DNA of 64,000 nt from positions 1 to 64,000 of the forward strand of contig JAOUDZ010000017.1 of the NCBI GenBank assembly GCA_029858965.1. Direction: 5' to 3'. The first letter of the stretch is position 1. Every line of letters begins with the position of its first letter. A program made the position numbers and the translations under genes. Shown piece by piece: positions 1 through 7,995 of the stretch. This DNA is from Cyclobacteriaceae bacterium (GTDB lineage: Bacteria > Bacteroidota > Bacteroidia > Cytophagales > Cyclobacteriaceae). A model generated the notes under the pieces. That model had not been told where the DNA came from, ran no database searches, and worked only from the letters and a program-made list of their open reading frames with translations.

Positions 1-19
1 TCAAAACCTTGCCCATTAA
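1..19 (+). CDS. 3' end of an upstream gene, possibly YicC/YloC family
   Basis: Only the last codons are inside the window. One frame reads Gln-Asn-Leu-Ala-His and stops at TAA 17-19, whose last base is the first base of the gmk ATG. YicC-family proteins (RNA-degradation related, commonly encoded just before gmk) usually end in a helix finishing with QN followed by a hydrophobic residue, which fits. The overlap implies translational coupling to gmk. The identification rests on five residues and on usual gene order, so it is tentative. Confidence 0.35.
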
Positions 20-591
20 TGTCGGGCAAGGCAATCATTTTTTCCGCTCCTTCTGGCTCGGGCAAAACCACTATTGTCAAGCACCTTCTTGAAACAAATT
101 CGGATTTAGGGTTTTCTATCTCCGCTTCAACACGCGACAAGCGCGGCCGTACTGAGTCAGACGGCAAGGATTATCATTTTCTTTCGCCTGAAGAATTTAA
201 AAAAAAGATAGATGCAGATGAGTTTGTTGAATGGGAAGAAGTTTATGAGGGAAATTTTTACGGCACATTGAAGTCAGAAGTTGATCGTGTTTGGCGGTCA
301 GGCAAGAACGTAATCTTTGACGTTGATGTGAAGGGAGGATTAAATCTTAAAAAATATTTTGGAGATCGGGCACTTGCCGTATTTGTCCAGGTTCCTTCAT
401 TGGATGTACTTGAAAAAAGACTAAAAGATCGCGGCACCGAATCGGAGGAAAGTCTTTCCAGAAGACTCTTCAAGGCGAAGTTTGAAATGTCTTTTCAGAA
501 CAAGTTTGATGTTGTTTTGGTTAATGAGAATCTGGAAAAATCATTGGCGGAGGCCCAACGGCTCTACCAGACCTTTAAGAAAAAGCCATAG
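19..591 (+). CDS. gmk: Guanylate kinase
   Basis: Cytosolic enzyme that converts GMP and ATP to GDP and ADP in guanine nucleotide supply. The 190-aa product has the normal family length. It opens with a P-loop ([10 protein letters not shown], residues 9-18), followed by the GMP-binding segment [18 protein letters not shown] (about residues 37-54) and the FDVDVKGG stretch typical of guanylate kinases. The ATG overlaps the stop of the preceding reading frame. nadD follows after a short gap on the same strand, so gmk and nadD are probably co-transcribed. Nothing is missing or truncated. Confidence 0.96.
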   Translation: MSGKAIIFSAPSGSGKTTIVKHLLETNSDLGFSISASTRDKRGRTESDGKDYHFLSPEEFKKKIDADEFVEWEEVYEGNFYGTLKSEVDRVWRSGKNVIFDVDVKGGLNLKKYFGDRALAVFVQVPSLDVLEKRLKDRGTESEESLSRRLFKAKFEMSFQNKFDVVLVNENLEKSLAEAQRLYQTFKKKP

Positions 592-612
592 TCTCACTTT
601 ATTTTGAAACCA

Positions 613-1200
613 ATGCATTCGGCACAAAAAATAGGCCTCTTTTTCGGTTCTTTCAATCCCATCCACATGGGACACATGATTATTGCCAATATCATGGCTG
701 AAACAACCGATTTGTACAAGGTATGGTTCGTGGTATCTCCTCAAAATCCTTTCAAGCCCAGCAAGGGATTGTTGCATGAGTTCGATCGATACGACATGGT
801 ACGGGCAGCGATACACGACAATTATAAGTTGGATGTATCGGATGTGGAATTCCACCTTCCTAAGCCAAGTTTTACAATCCATACCTTGGTAAATCTGCAC
901 GAAAAATATCCTGAAAAGGAATTCAAGGTTATTATTGGCGAGGACAATCTGATAAATTTTGCAAAATGGAAAAATCACGGGCAAATCCTTGAACAATACG
1001 GATTGTACGTTTACCCCAGGCCAAACGCGCAACCTTCTGAACTTAAAACACATCCTAACGTTAAATTCGTAGACGCCCCAATGCTTGATATATCTGCAAC
1101 CTTTATACGCAACTGCATCCGTAAGAAACAATCTGTACGTTATCTTGTTCCTGATGCAGTTGAGGAGATGATTAGAACGAAGGGATATTTTCTGGATTAA
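613..1200 (+). CDS. nadD: Nicotinate-nucleotide adenylyltransferase
   Basis: Adenylyl transfer from ATP to nicotinate mononucleotide, giving deamido-NAD in NAD biosynthesis. The nucleotidyltransferase signature GLFFGSFNPIHMGH lies near the N terminus, and the C-terminal IS/T-x-T/S-x-IR motif of the family appears as ISATFIRNCIR. The length of about 195 aa is normal. An in-frame TTG lies nine bases upstream (604), but the ATG at 613 places the first strand at the usual distance. It sits in a run gmk - nadD - DUF5686 gene with small gaps, probably an operon. Confidence 0.94.
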   Translation: MHSAQKIGLFFGSFNPIHMGHMIIANIMAETTDLYKVWFVVSPQNPFKPSKGLLHEFDRYDMVRAAIHDNYKLDVSDVEFHLPKPSFTIHTLVNLHEKYPEKEFKVIIGEDNLINFAKWKNHGQILEQYGLYVYPRPNAQPSELKTHPNVKFVDAPMLDISATFIRNCIRKKQSVRYLVPDAVEEMIRTKGYFLD

Positions 1201-1216
1201 ATGCTTATTAACAGTC

Positions 1217-3892
1217 ATGCACCTGCAATTGTTACCCTACAAATTCCCGTCATGCATGCTCTGGCTTACGCTCCTTTTTGCTTTTTCTTTTGCAGCTGTA
1301 CAGGCAGCAGGCGTAAGGGGCCGGGTTAGTGATGAAAACGGAGCGCCCCTTGCCTATACTACAATATTTGTAAAGCAGACCGGAAGTGGTACTACCACCA
1401 ACGAAAATGGAAATTATGAGATAAACTTACTTCCGGGCAGCTATGAAATCGTGTACCAATTTCTGGGGTATGAAACGGTTGTAAAACAAATCGAGATTAC
1501 AACCGGATATGTGGAGGTTGATGTTGTGCTTAAAACACAAGCTACAATGCTGGAGACGGTTACGATCAAGAGTGGATCAGAAGATCCTGCGTATACCATC
1601 ATGCGAAAAGCCATCGCAAAGGCGAAATATCATACCCAGCAACTGGATGAATATACTGCGCGCGTTTATATCAAGGGTGCAGGTCAGTTAAAGGATTATC
1701 CATGGCTTGCAAAAAAGGCCATCGAAAAGGAAGGTATTAAGAAGGGCCAGGTTTTTCTAACAGAGTCTATTAGTGAAATCAAGTATACACGACCCAATAC
1801 TTTTTCGGAAAACGTGATCTCCATCCGAAGTGATGGAAAAGACAACAACACCTCGCCCAACCCCTATATTTTTGGAAGTTTTTACGAGTCGGAAGTAGCC
1901 GAGACTATTTCTCCGCTTTCGCCAAAAGCGTTTTCCTATTACCGGTTTGAATACATGGGCACGTTTAAAGACCGGAATTATGAAGTAAGTCGCATTAAGG
2001 TAATTCCCCGTTCAAAGGGAGACGACGTAGTGCAAGGCGTAATCTATATTGTTGAGGACTGGTGGTCTATACACAGCATGGACATCTACACTACCAAACT
2101 GGGCATAAGAGTGAACATTAAGGCTGTCTATGCACCAATAGAAGATAAGGCATGGATGCCCGTTTCCCACAGGTTCAAGGCGGAAGGAAAAATTTTCGGC
2201 TTTGAATTTGAATACAACTATTTGGCTACTGTAAGTGATTACAAAATCAAACTCAATCCGGAGTTGTTTGTTGAGACAGATAAGATGGAGGTAATTGATG
2301 AGAAAATTGAAAAAGAAGAGGCACAGCGAATCGAGGAAAAATTCAGTGCCATCGCAAAGAAACCGACCAAGCAGGATGACCAGGCAAAACAATTGCAAGA
2401 GCGTCTGAGTTCGGGAAAGGAGATCACGCGAAAGGAATTAAAAACCATCATAAAGGATTATGAGAAGGCGGAAATAAAGCAGCAAAAGGAACCGGAAGTA
2501 ATTTCGAATACAAATGTTAAGATTGATAGCGGTGCGTTCAAGAAAGATTCCTCGTACTGGGCAGCAGTCAGACCTGTTCCCCTTACAAAACTCGAAATAT
2601 CAGGGTATGAGAAAATAGATAGTATGGCAGTCGTAGCGCGCAAAAAGGAGGAGGGAGATACGCTCAAGGCCTCGAAACACAAGGGGTTTCAACCGTGGGA
2701 TCTCCTTATTGGCGACTCCTATAAGATTGCCAAACACTCAAACTTCAAAATTCACTTCTTAATGCCTGGTTTTAATACGGTGGAGGGTTGGAATTTTGTT
2801 TATAAAGTCTCTTTCGGTACAATATTGCAAGACACCAACAAGACACGCATCACAATTACCCCGGCATTCCGATATGCATTTTCCAGAAAGGTAGCTTCAG
2901 GATATCTGAACTTTTCGCTGTACAATAAAAAGGACAGGTTGGAAGTGCAAGGCGGCAAATATATCAAGCAATACAATGCTGACGAACCTATCCTACCGAT
3001 CGTCAATGATTTCACTACGCTATTAATGGAAAAGAACCTGATGAAGCTCTATGAGCGTGAATACATTGACCTATCCTACCAGAGAAAACTCAATCCATAT
3101 CTTTCTGTGGGTACAAGTTGGACCTGGATGAAACGCCGTGAACTATTTAACACCACAGATTACAAGTGGGTAGACCGCGATAAGATTGAGGGCTATACGC
3201 CCAACGCACCGGTCAATGATGAATTGGATGATACTTCATTTCCCGAACATAAGGCCCTCGTGGGATCTGTCTCCATTACGGCCAGGCCATGGCTCAAATA
3301 CACCATCAGGAATAATCGGAAAACTGAAGTTCAAAATTCATCACCAACATTCAGGCTCGAGTACCGAAAGGGTTTTAACAACGCACTAGGCAGCGCTGTT
3401 AACTTTGATCAGATTGAGCTTGGCATAAAACACAGATTCAGAGTCGGGGTGCGTGGAAATGCAGATTTTTATCTGCGCGCAGGCACGTTCCTGCAGACCG
3501 GCAATATGTATTTTATGGACTATAAACATTTTCTCGGTAATCAAACGCCTTTCATAACGAATGATCCGGTAGGCAGTTTCCGTCTCCTTGACTATTACAA
3601 ATACAGCACTTCCGATAAATACTTTTCCGGAAATTTCCACTACCAATTTAGAAAGTTCCTGGTTACGAATATTCTGCTCGTCCGGATGGCCGGAATCAGG
3701 GAAAATGTATTTGTGAATTACCTGGCTACACCTACCTCAAAGAATTATACTGAAGTTGGGTATTCCATCGATGGAATCCTGCGTATTTTCCGCCTCGAAG
3801 GGGCTGTTGGTTTTCAGGATGGAAAGTACCTGAACTACGGATTCAGGATAGGCATCACATCCATTTTCGGAGTTGGATTCTCAGACAACTAG
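1217..3892 (+). CDS. DUF5686 outer-membrane protein with carboxypeptidase-regulatory-like domain
   Basis: An 891-aa exported protein with an N-terminal signal peptide (hydrophobic stretch about residues 10-30). A CarboxypepD_reg-like domain follows at about 32-108 (VRGRVSDENGAPLAYTTIFV, then GSYEIVYQFLGYETV). A long DUF5686 region then runs to a C-terminal series of amphipathic, aromatic-rich strands that look like a beta-barrel. The middle part (about 350-430) is charged and Lys/Glu rich. The family is characteristic of Bacteroidetes and has no firmly assigned biochemical role; an outer-membrane location is inferred. It starts 16 bases after nadD, so it probably belongs to the same transcript. 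Confidence 0.85.
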   Translation: MHLQLLPYKFPSCMLWLTLLFAFSFAAVQAAGVRGRVSDENGAPLAYTTIFVKQTGSGTTTNENGNYEINLLPGSYEIVYQFLGYETVVKQIEITTGYVEVDVVLKTQATMLETVTIKSGSEDPAYTIMRKAIAKAKYHTQQLDEYTARVYIKGAGQLKDYPWLAKKAIEKEGIKKGQVFLTESISEIKYTRPNTFSENVISIRSDGKDNNTSPNPYIFGSFYESEVAETISPLSPKAFSYYRFEYMGTFKDRNYEVSRIKVIPRSKGDDVVQGVIYIVEDWWSIHSMDIYTTKLGIRVNIKAVYAPIEDKAWMPVSHRFKAEGKIFGFEFEYNYLATVSDYKIKLNPELFVETDKMEVIDEKIEKEEAQRIEEKFSAIAKKPTKQDDQAKQLQERLSSGKEITRKELKTIIKDYEKAEIKQQKEPEVISNTNVKIDSGAFKKDSSYWAAVRPVPLTKLEISGYEKIDSMAVVARKKEEGDTLKASKHKGFQPWDLLIGDSYKIAKHSNFKIHFLMPGFNTVEGWNFVYKVSFGTILQDTNKTRITITPAFRYAFSRKVASGYLNFSLYNKKDRLEVQGGKYIKQYNADEPILPIVNDFTTLLMEKNLMKLYEREYIDLSYQRKLNPYLSVGTSWTWMKRRELFNTTDYKWVDRDKIEGYTPNAPVNDELDDTSFPEHKALVGSVSITARPWLKYTIRNNRKTEVQNSSPTFRLEYRKGFNNALGSAVNFDQIELGIKHRFRVGVRGNADFYLRAGTFLQTGNMYFMDYKHFLGNQTPFITNDPVGSFRLLDYYKYSTSDKYFSGNFHYQFRKFLVTNILLVRMAGIRENVFVNYLATPTSKNYTEVGYSIDGILRIFRLEGAVGFQDGKYLNYGFRIGITSIFGVGFSDN

Positions 3893-4001
3893 CCATCCCC
3901 GAAAGCAGCACTTCAAGCATGTCAAAGGTATTTGAAGGAAAATTGCGTGTTAAATAAACGTTGTCCTTTCCATTCTTGCATATCCTGATCTAACTTGCAA
4001 T

Positions 4002-5027
4002 GTGAAAATCGATGTTCAGGCATTTTTCTCTTTGCGCAATCAGCTTCCGGTGATTGATGTTCGCTCTGAAGGTGAATATGGGACAGGGCATATCAGTTCA
4101 GCCATAAATATTCCTCTTTTGAATAACGCAGAGCGCGTCGCTGTGGGGACTGATTACAAACTAAAAGGACAGCACGAAGCTATAAAGACAGGGTTCAGAC
4201 TTGTAGGGCCACGCCTGGCGGGTATTGTTGAAGAGGCGGATAAGATCGGTAAAGAGCTTATCGTATACTGCTGGCGTGGTGGCATGCGCTCGGCTAATTT
4301 TTGCCAGTTTGCCAATATGGCGGGCATTAAAACCCATCGGATGGAAGGGGGATACAAATCCTATCGTAGAGTTGCCGTAGAGTCTTTCAAAAAGCCATTC
4401 CAGCTTATCGTGATCGGCGGGTGTACCGGCAGTGGTAAAAGTGAAATTCTCCGGGCGCTGGCACAACGTGGCGAGCAGATCATTGATTTAGAAAAAATTG
4501 CCAATCACAAAGGCTCGGCTTTTGGTGGACTAATGTTGCCCCCACAGCCGACCACTGAACAATTTCAAAATTATCTCTTCGAGGAAATATTGAAGTTTGA
4601 TGAGAACAAGCGCATTTGGATTGAAGATGAATCACTGGCCATCGGCAAAATAATGTTGCCCGACGATTTATGGATACAAATGAAATCGAGTCCGGTAGTG
4701 GAAATTGGTGTTCAGAAGGAGACACGCATCAAACGACTGGTTGGAGAATATGGAGCGTCAGATAAAGAAGAGTTCCTCCAGGCAATGACCAGAATTACCA
4801 AAAGATTAGGCGGTCAGCATTTCAAGGCAGCGAAGGAAAAGCTCTTACAAGGCGATATGGATTCCACTATTGAGATACTCCTCACCTATTACGACAAGGC
4901 GTACAATAAGGGTCTGGAAAATAAGAAAGATCGAATAAGGCTTAAATCGTCCTGGGATGGTACAAATGTTGATGATTATGCTGCGCAACTGGTGAGTGCG
5001 GCAGAGCTACAACCTATTTTGGTATAG
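4002..5027 (+). CDS. mnmH: tRNA 2-selenouridine synthase (rhodanese plus P-loop)
   Basis: Replaces sulfur by selenium at the wobble uridine of certain tRNAs via a geranylated intermediate, using selenophosphate. The 341-aa protein has the two-part architecture of SelU/MnmH: an N-terminal rhodanese domain with the catalytic Cys in IVYCWRGGMRS (Cys about 90) and a Walker A P-loop GGCTGSGKSE at about 139-148. Start is GTG at 4002; no ATG lies close upstream of the conserved IDVRSEGEY region. No selD lies in the window, though selenophosphate synthetase would be needed elsewhere in the genome. Confidence 0.93.
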   Translation: MKIDVQAFFSLRNQLPVIDVRSEGEYGTGHISSAINIPLLNNAERVAVGTDYKLKGQHEAIKTGFRLVGPRLAGIVEEADKIGKELIVYCWRGGMRSANFCQFANMAGIKTHRMEGGYKSYRRVAVESFKKPFQLIVIGGCTGSGKSEILRALAQRGEQIIDLEKIANHKGSAFGGLMLPPQPTTEQFQNYLFEEILKFDENKRIWIEDESLAIGKIMLPDDLWIQMKSSPVVEIGVQKETRIKRLVGEYGASDKEEFLQAMTRITKRLGGQHFKAAKEKLLQGDMDSTIEILLTYYDKAYNKGLENKKDRIRLKSSWDGTNVDDYAAQLVSAAELQPILV

Positions 5028-5065
5028 TTTTTATATACATATATGCAAATGCACTACGCGTGAAA

Positions 5066-5992
5066 ATGAATCTGTCAAACTTTCTGTCGGTCGCATCGCT
5101 TGTCATACTCTTTGGGTACATCACCTATAATGAATCGTCGACAGTGTCGGGAGCGTCTATATCGGATGATGGTGTTATTCAAATTGATTATGGGAATGCT
5201 TACCATCTCCCTGCAATCTCTTATGCTGTGCCAGAAGAAATGTCATTTGCCGGCGAGCCGGTACCCTTGTCTATACCTGACGTGCACGAGCGACTTGATA
5301 ATGAACTTCAGATAAACTGCTACTGGCACAGCAATACCATTTTCCTGATGAAGCGCGCCAACCGTTGGCTGCCCCAAATGGAAAAAATTTTAGCGCAGTA
5401 CGATATTCCCGAAGATTTTAAGTACCTGCCGCTGATTGAGAGCAACCTCATGAATGTTACATCCTACCGCGATGCCGTAGGCTATTGGCAAATCCTCAAA
5501 TCCTCCGGGAAGGAACTTGGGCTGGAGATCACAAATGAAGTGGACGAGCGGTATGACCCGCTTAAAGCTACAGAAGCAGCCTGCAAATACCTTAAGCAAG
5601 CGTACCGAAAATTTGGAAGCTGGACAATCGTGGCGGCATCGTATAACCGCGGCATGGGTGGCGTTGGCCGTGCACTTGAAGCTCAGGATGTAAATTCATA
5701 TTACGATTTGTACCTCAATGACGAAACATCGCGCTATGTATTCCGGATTTTGGCCATCAAAGAGATTGCTGAAAATCCACAGCGTTACGGATTCAAGATC
5801 AATCCGGCACATTTATATCAACAAGAAGGCTTGCGCTATGTTGAAGTTGATAAGACCATAATAAGTCTCGTATCATTTGCAAAGGAGCAGGGAACAAATT
5901 ACAAACTGCTGAAGCAACACAATCCCTGGCTACGGGAGGACCATCTGACTGTGCGGAGAGGCAAAAGTTATCGCATTGCAATCCCTGTTTGA
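5066..5992 (+). CDS. Lytic transglycosylase (SLT domain)
   Basis: Murein-cleaving enzyme expected in the periplasm or outer membrane. A hydrophobic N-terminal segment (about residues 4-20) looks like a signal peptide or anchor. The SLT fold is clear: FKYLPLIESNLMN carries the catalytic Glu, then AVGYWQILKSSGKELGL and the AASYNRGMGGV motif. This resembles the MltD-type membrane-bound transglycosylases of Bacteroidetes. The last ~55 residues resemble a single degenerate LysM-like module. The ORF can also begin at GTG 5060, two codons earlier; I chose the ATG. Confidence 0.88.
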   Translation: MNLSNFLSVASLVILFGYITYNESSTVSGASISDDGVIQIDYGNAYHLPAISYAVPEEMSFAGEPVPLSIPDVHERLDNELQINCYWHSNTIFLMKRANRWLPQMEKILAQYDIPEDFKYLPLIESNLMNVTSYRDAVGYWQILKSSGKELGLEITNEVDERYDPLKATEAACKYLKQAYRKFGSWTIVAASYNRGMGGVGRALEAQDVNSYYDLYLNDETSRYVFRILAIKEIAENPQRYGFKINPAHLYQQEGLRYVEVDKTIISLVSFAKEQGTNYKLLKQHNPWLREDHLTVRRGKSYRIAIPV

Positions 5993-6104
5993 GAAACGGA
6001 TTGCATCCTACCATCCGTATTAATAGTCCTTGTAGATACTCATGTGCAATGTTTACTTTTATGCTGCAATTTATAACCATTATCAGCGCTCAACCCCTTG
6101 TTAT

Positions 6105-6866
6105 ATGCGTCCCTACATCCTTGCCGAGAACACCTGGAAAATCGTAAAAGAAACTGAGTATGAAGTAGCTGTACTCCCCTGGGGTGCCTGTGAAGCGCAC
6201 AACTATCACCTTCCATACGGAACAGATATTATTGAAGCTGAAAATGTAGCAGCGGAAGCTGCGCGGTTGGCTTGGGAACAGGGAGCAAGAATAACGGTTT
6301 TGCCGGCCATTCCTTTTGGCGTAAACACGGGCCAGTTTGATGTAAAGCTTGACATGAACATGAATCCCAGTACGCAGCTCGCCGTGCTTCGCGACGTGGT
6401 GGAGGTGCTGAATCGTCAGGGTATTTACAAACTTATTATTCTCAACAGTCATGGTGGGAATGATTTTAAAACCATGATTCGTGAGCTGGGTCTTCAGTTC
6501 CCAAAAATGTTTCTATGTTCCTGCAATTGGTTTCAGGCGCTGGACCAAAAGGAATTTTTTGAAAACAAAGATGACCATGCGGGCGAAATGGAGACCAGTC
6601 TGATCATGCATCTGAGGCCAGAACTCGTAAGACCGTTATCCGAAGCGGGTGACGGAGCGGCAAAAAAATTCAGGATCGCCGCCCTGCGCGAGGGTTGGGC
6701 CTGGGCGGAGCGGAAATGGTTGCAGGTAACGAAAGACACCGGTGTAGGCGATCCGAGAAAAGCATCGGCAGAGAAAGGGGCAAGGTACTTTGCGGCACTA
6801 ACAGCAAAAGTTGCAAAGTTTATTATCGAGGTAGCCACGACTGACCGAAATGATCTTTATGCATAG
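6105..6866 (+). CDS. Creatininase-family amidohydrolase
   Basis: Metal-dependent amidohydrolase of the creatininase/MftE superfamily. The metal-binding pattern is present: PWGACEAHNYHLPYGTD near the N terminus, then NSHGGND and DDHAGEMETS. The physiological substrate cannot be inferred from sequence; family members act on creatinine, formamides or peptide termini. The ORF extends upstream to 6042, but a predicted promoter (CTTG-N21-TACTTTTA, 6029-6061) would start transcription near 6067. That excludes the earlier start and leaves MRPYILAENTW at 6105. It is convergent with the DoxX gene. Confidence 0.85.
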   Translation: MRPYILAENTWKIVKETEYEVAVLPWGACEAHNYHLPYGTDIIEAENVAAEAARLAWEQGARITVLPAIPFGVNTGQFDVKLDMNMNPSTQLAVLRDVVEVLNRQGIYKLIILNSHGGNDFKTMIRELGLQFPKMFLCSCNWFQALDQKEFFENKDDHAGEMETSLIMHLRPELVRPLSEAGDGAAKKFRIAALREGWAWAERKWLQVTKDTGVGDPRKASAEKGARYFAALTAKVAKFIIEVATTDRNDLYA

Positions 6867-6923
6867 CGCACCTGTGATCCCCCATAGGAAAGTAATGTAG
6901 ATGCGCCGCTTCATATGGCCGCA

Positions 6924-7364
6924 TTATCGATGCAGGAGATTTTGCTTGAGAGAAGCATTGATCAAAAACAAAGCGCTTACAATCACGATGTTCTTGATAA
7001 TGTATTGCCCTATCAGCGTAAGTGCGATGGGCGCTGATGTAAAGGAAAGATCGGAAAGCAAAAGTAAGGGTGTGAACGTGCAGAACATATGGACGAGTAC
7101 AATGCGCAAGGCCAATTTGGTATAAATCCCGCCAATCATCATGATACCAACGCCAGTTTCCCATAGCGCGAGCAAGAGCAGCGCCAAATTCGGCTGAATG
7201 AAGTTGAACGTCAATAGTTGAATGGTATCCTTGGCAAGGTCTTCCGCGGGGCTGACGCCGGGGAAAAACTTCAAAATTCCAAACCATACATAGATAATGC
7301 CAATACTGACACGCAGGATGGTAATCCAGCGCCTGACTGCCCTGCTTGAAGTTGTGGTATGCAT
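6924..7364 (-). CDS. DoxX-family membrane protein
   Basis: Small integral membrane protein (146 aa from ATG 7364) with four predicted hydrophobic helices. The first contains RVSIGIIYVWFGILKFFPG, typical of DoxX/DoxD-like proteins, and the second follows the NLALLLLALWETGVGIMMI stretch. DoxX relatives are associated with respiratory or oxidative-stress functions, but this subgroup has no defined reaction. An in-frame TTG at 7382 would add six residues. It is monocistronic and convergent with the creatininase-family gene. Confidence 0.78.
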   Translation of the reverse strand: MHTTTSSRAVRRWITILRVSIGIIYVWFGILKFFPGVSPAEDLAKDTIQLLTFNFIQPNLALLLLALWETGVGIMMIGGIYTKLALRIVLVHMFCTFTPLLLLSDLSFTSAPIALTLIGQYIIKNIVIVSALFLINASLKQNLLHR

Positions 7365-7434
7365 CCCTCTTTTGGGCAACAAGTTGATAGGTGCCTCGGA
7401 GAATAGCTATGACTTTTGTCAGGAATCAATCTGC

Positions 7435-7477
7435 GGTGTGAGACACCTGCCAGCCGCCTTACTGGGTGTCAGACGCG
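7435..7477. repeat. Paired GGTGT-nnn-ACACC-like palindromes
   Basis: The first unit, 7435-7447, reads GGTGTGAGACACC, with perfect 5-base arms around GAG. The second, 7465-7477, reads GGTGTCAGACGCG, matching the same 13-mer except at three positions. They lie 30 bases apart start to start in a non-coding gap. They could be an interspersed palindromic element or a regulator site; only a genome-wide count can tell. Confidence 0.45.
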
Positions 7478-7805
7478 TAAAATATTGAACGATAAATCAA
7501 TATTTGGTTTGGGATTATTTTTCCATGATGGTTTTGGTTTTTATCGCCATAACGGTTGCGGCAATGCACCGCAAGATTTGGAACAGCTCTTATTACCGAT
7601 TTACGCCACTAAAAAAAGCCATGTAAGGAATTGGATTGAGCATCTCCCAGCAAATAATGCACAAGCAAAAGGGAAATATCAGGGGTCTATCTGTTCCCGA
7701 TACGGGTACTGTTTCTACGCTGAGCTTTCTGTGCTGATTTTTTACGAAACAGATAAACCCATTTAAGTATTGTGACATGTATTTGGAACGCATTCGAGTA
7801 ACGGA

Positions 7806-7836
7806 TTTGATTCCTAAAGCGTATTTGTTAACTTTG
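7806..7836 (+). promoter_or_regulatory. Predicted Bacteroidetes-type promoter for the 7996 receptor gene
   Basis: TTTG at 7806-7809 and TAACTTTG at 7829-7836 are separated by 19 bases, an exact match to the phylum consensus TTTG-N19-TAnnTTTG. Transcription would begin near 7842, leaving a leader of about 150 bases before the ATG at 7996. This is the best-matching promoter in the window. Confidence 0.6.
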
Positions 7837-7995
7837 CATGCTGTAAAATCCGGCATTACAAAGTGTTTTAAGGTTTCAAGTTGATGGGGTGGCCACATCA
7901 TCCATTGATATCGTTGATAAGGAACTAGGGCGGAATGAAAAGTTACCCTGAGGCCCGGAAAAGTTGAATTTATTTTTTTTTACCGCATTCATTCA

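Larger units (their letters stand above)
7365..7995. other. Non-coding gap of about 630 bases
   Basis: No convincing gene was found. Short open frames exist on both strands (for example 7416-7766 plus and 7593-7901 minus), but they have poor composition and no recognisable motif. The stretch contains two copies of a GGTGTCAGACACC-like palindrome (7435-7447 and 7465-7477), a small CCCG-ATA-CGGG hairpin near 7697-7707, and a good promoter (7806-7836) for the downstream receptor gene. Confidence 0.6.

Noticed and set aside
541-1218. A 225-aa open frame on the minus strand
   Set aside because: It lies fully opposite nadD, whose motifs are intact; it has no recognisable domain and is a shadow of that gene.
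7416-7766. A 116-aa open frame on the plus strand in the largest gap
   Set aside because: No domain, biased composition and no promoter or coupled gene; it also runs through the paired palindromes.
7593-7901. A 102-aa open frame on the minus strand in the same gap
   Set aside because: It covers the well-formed promoter for 7996 and shows no motif.
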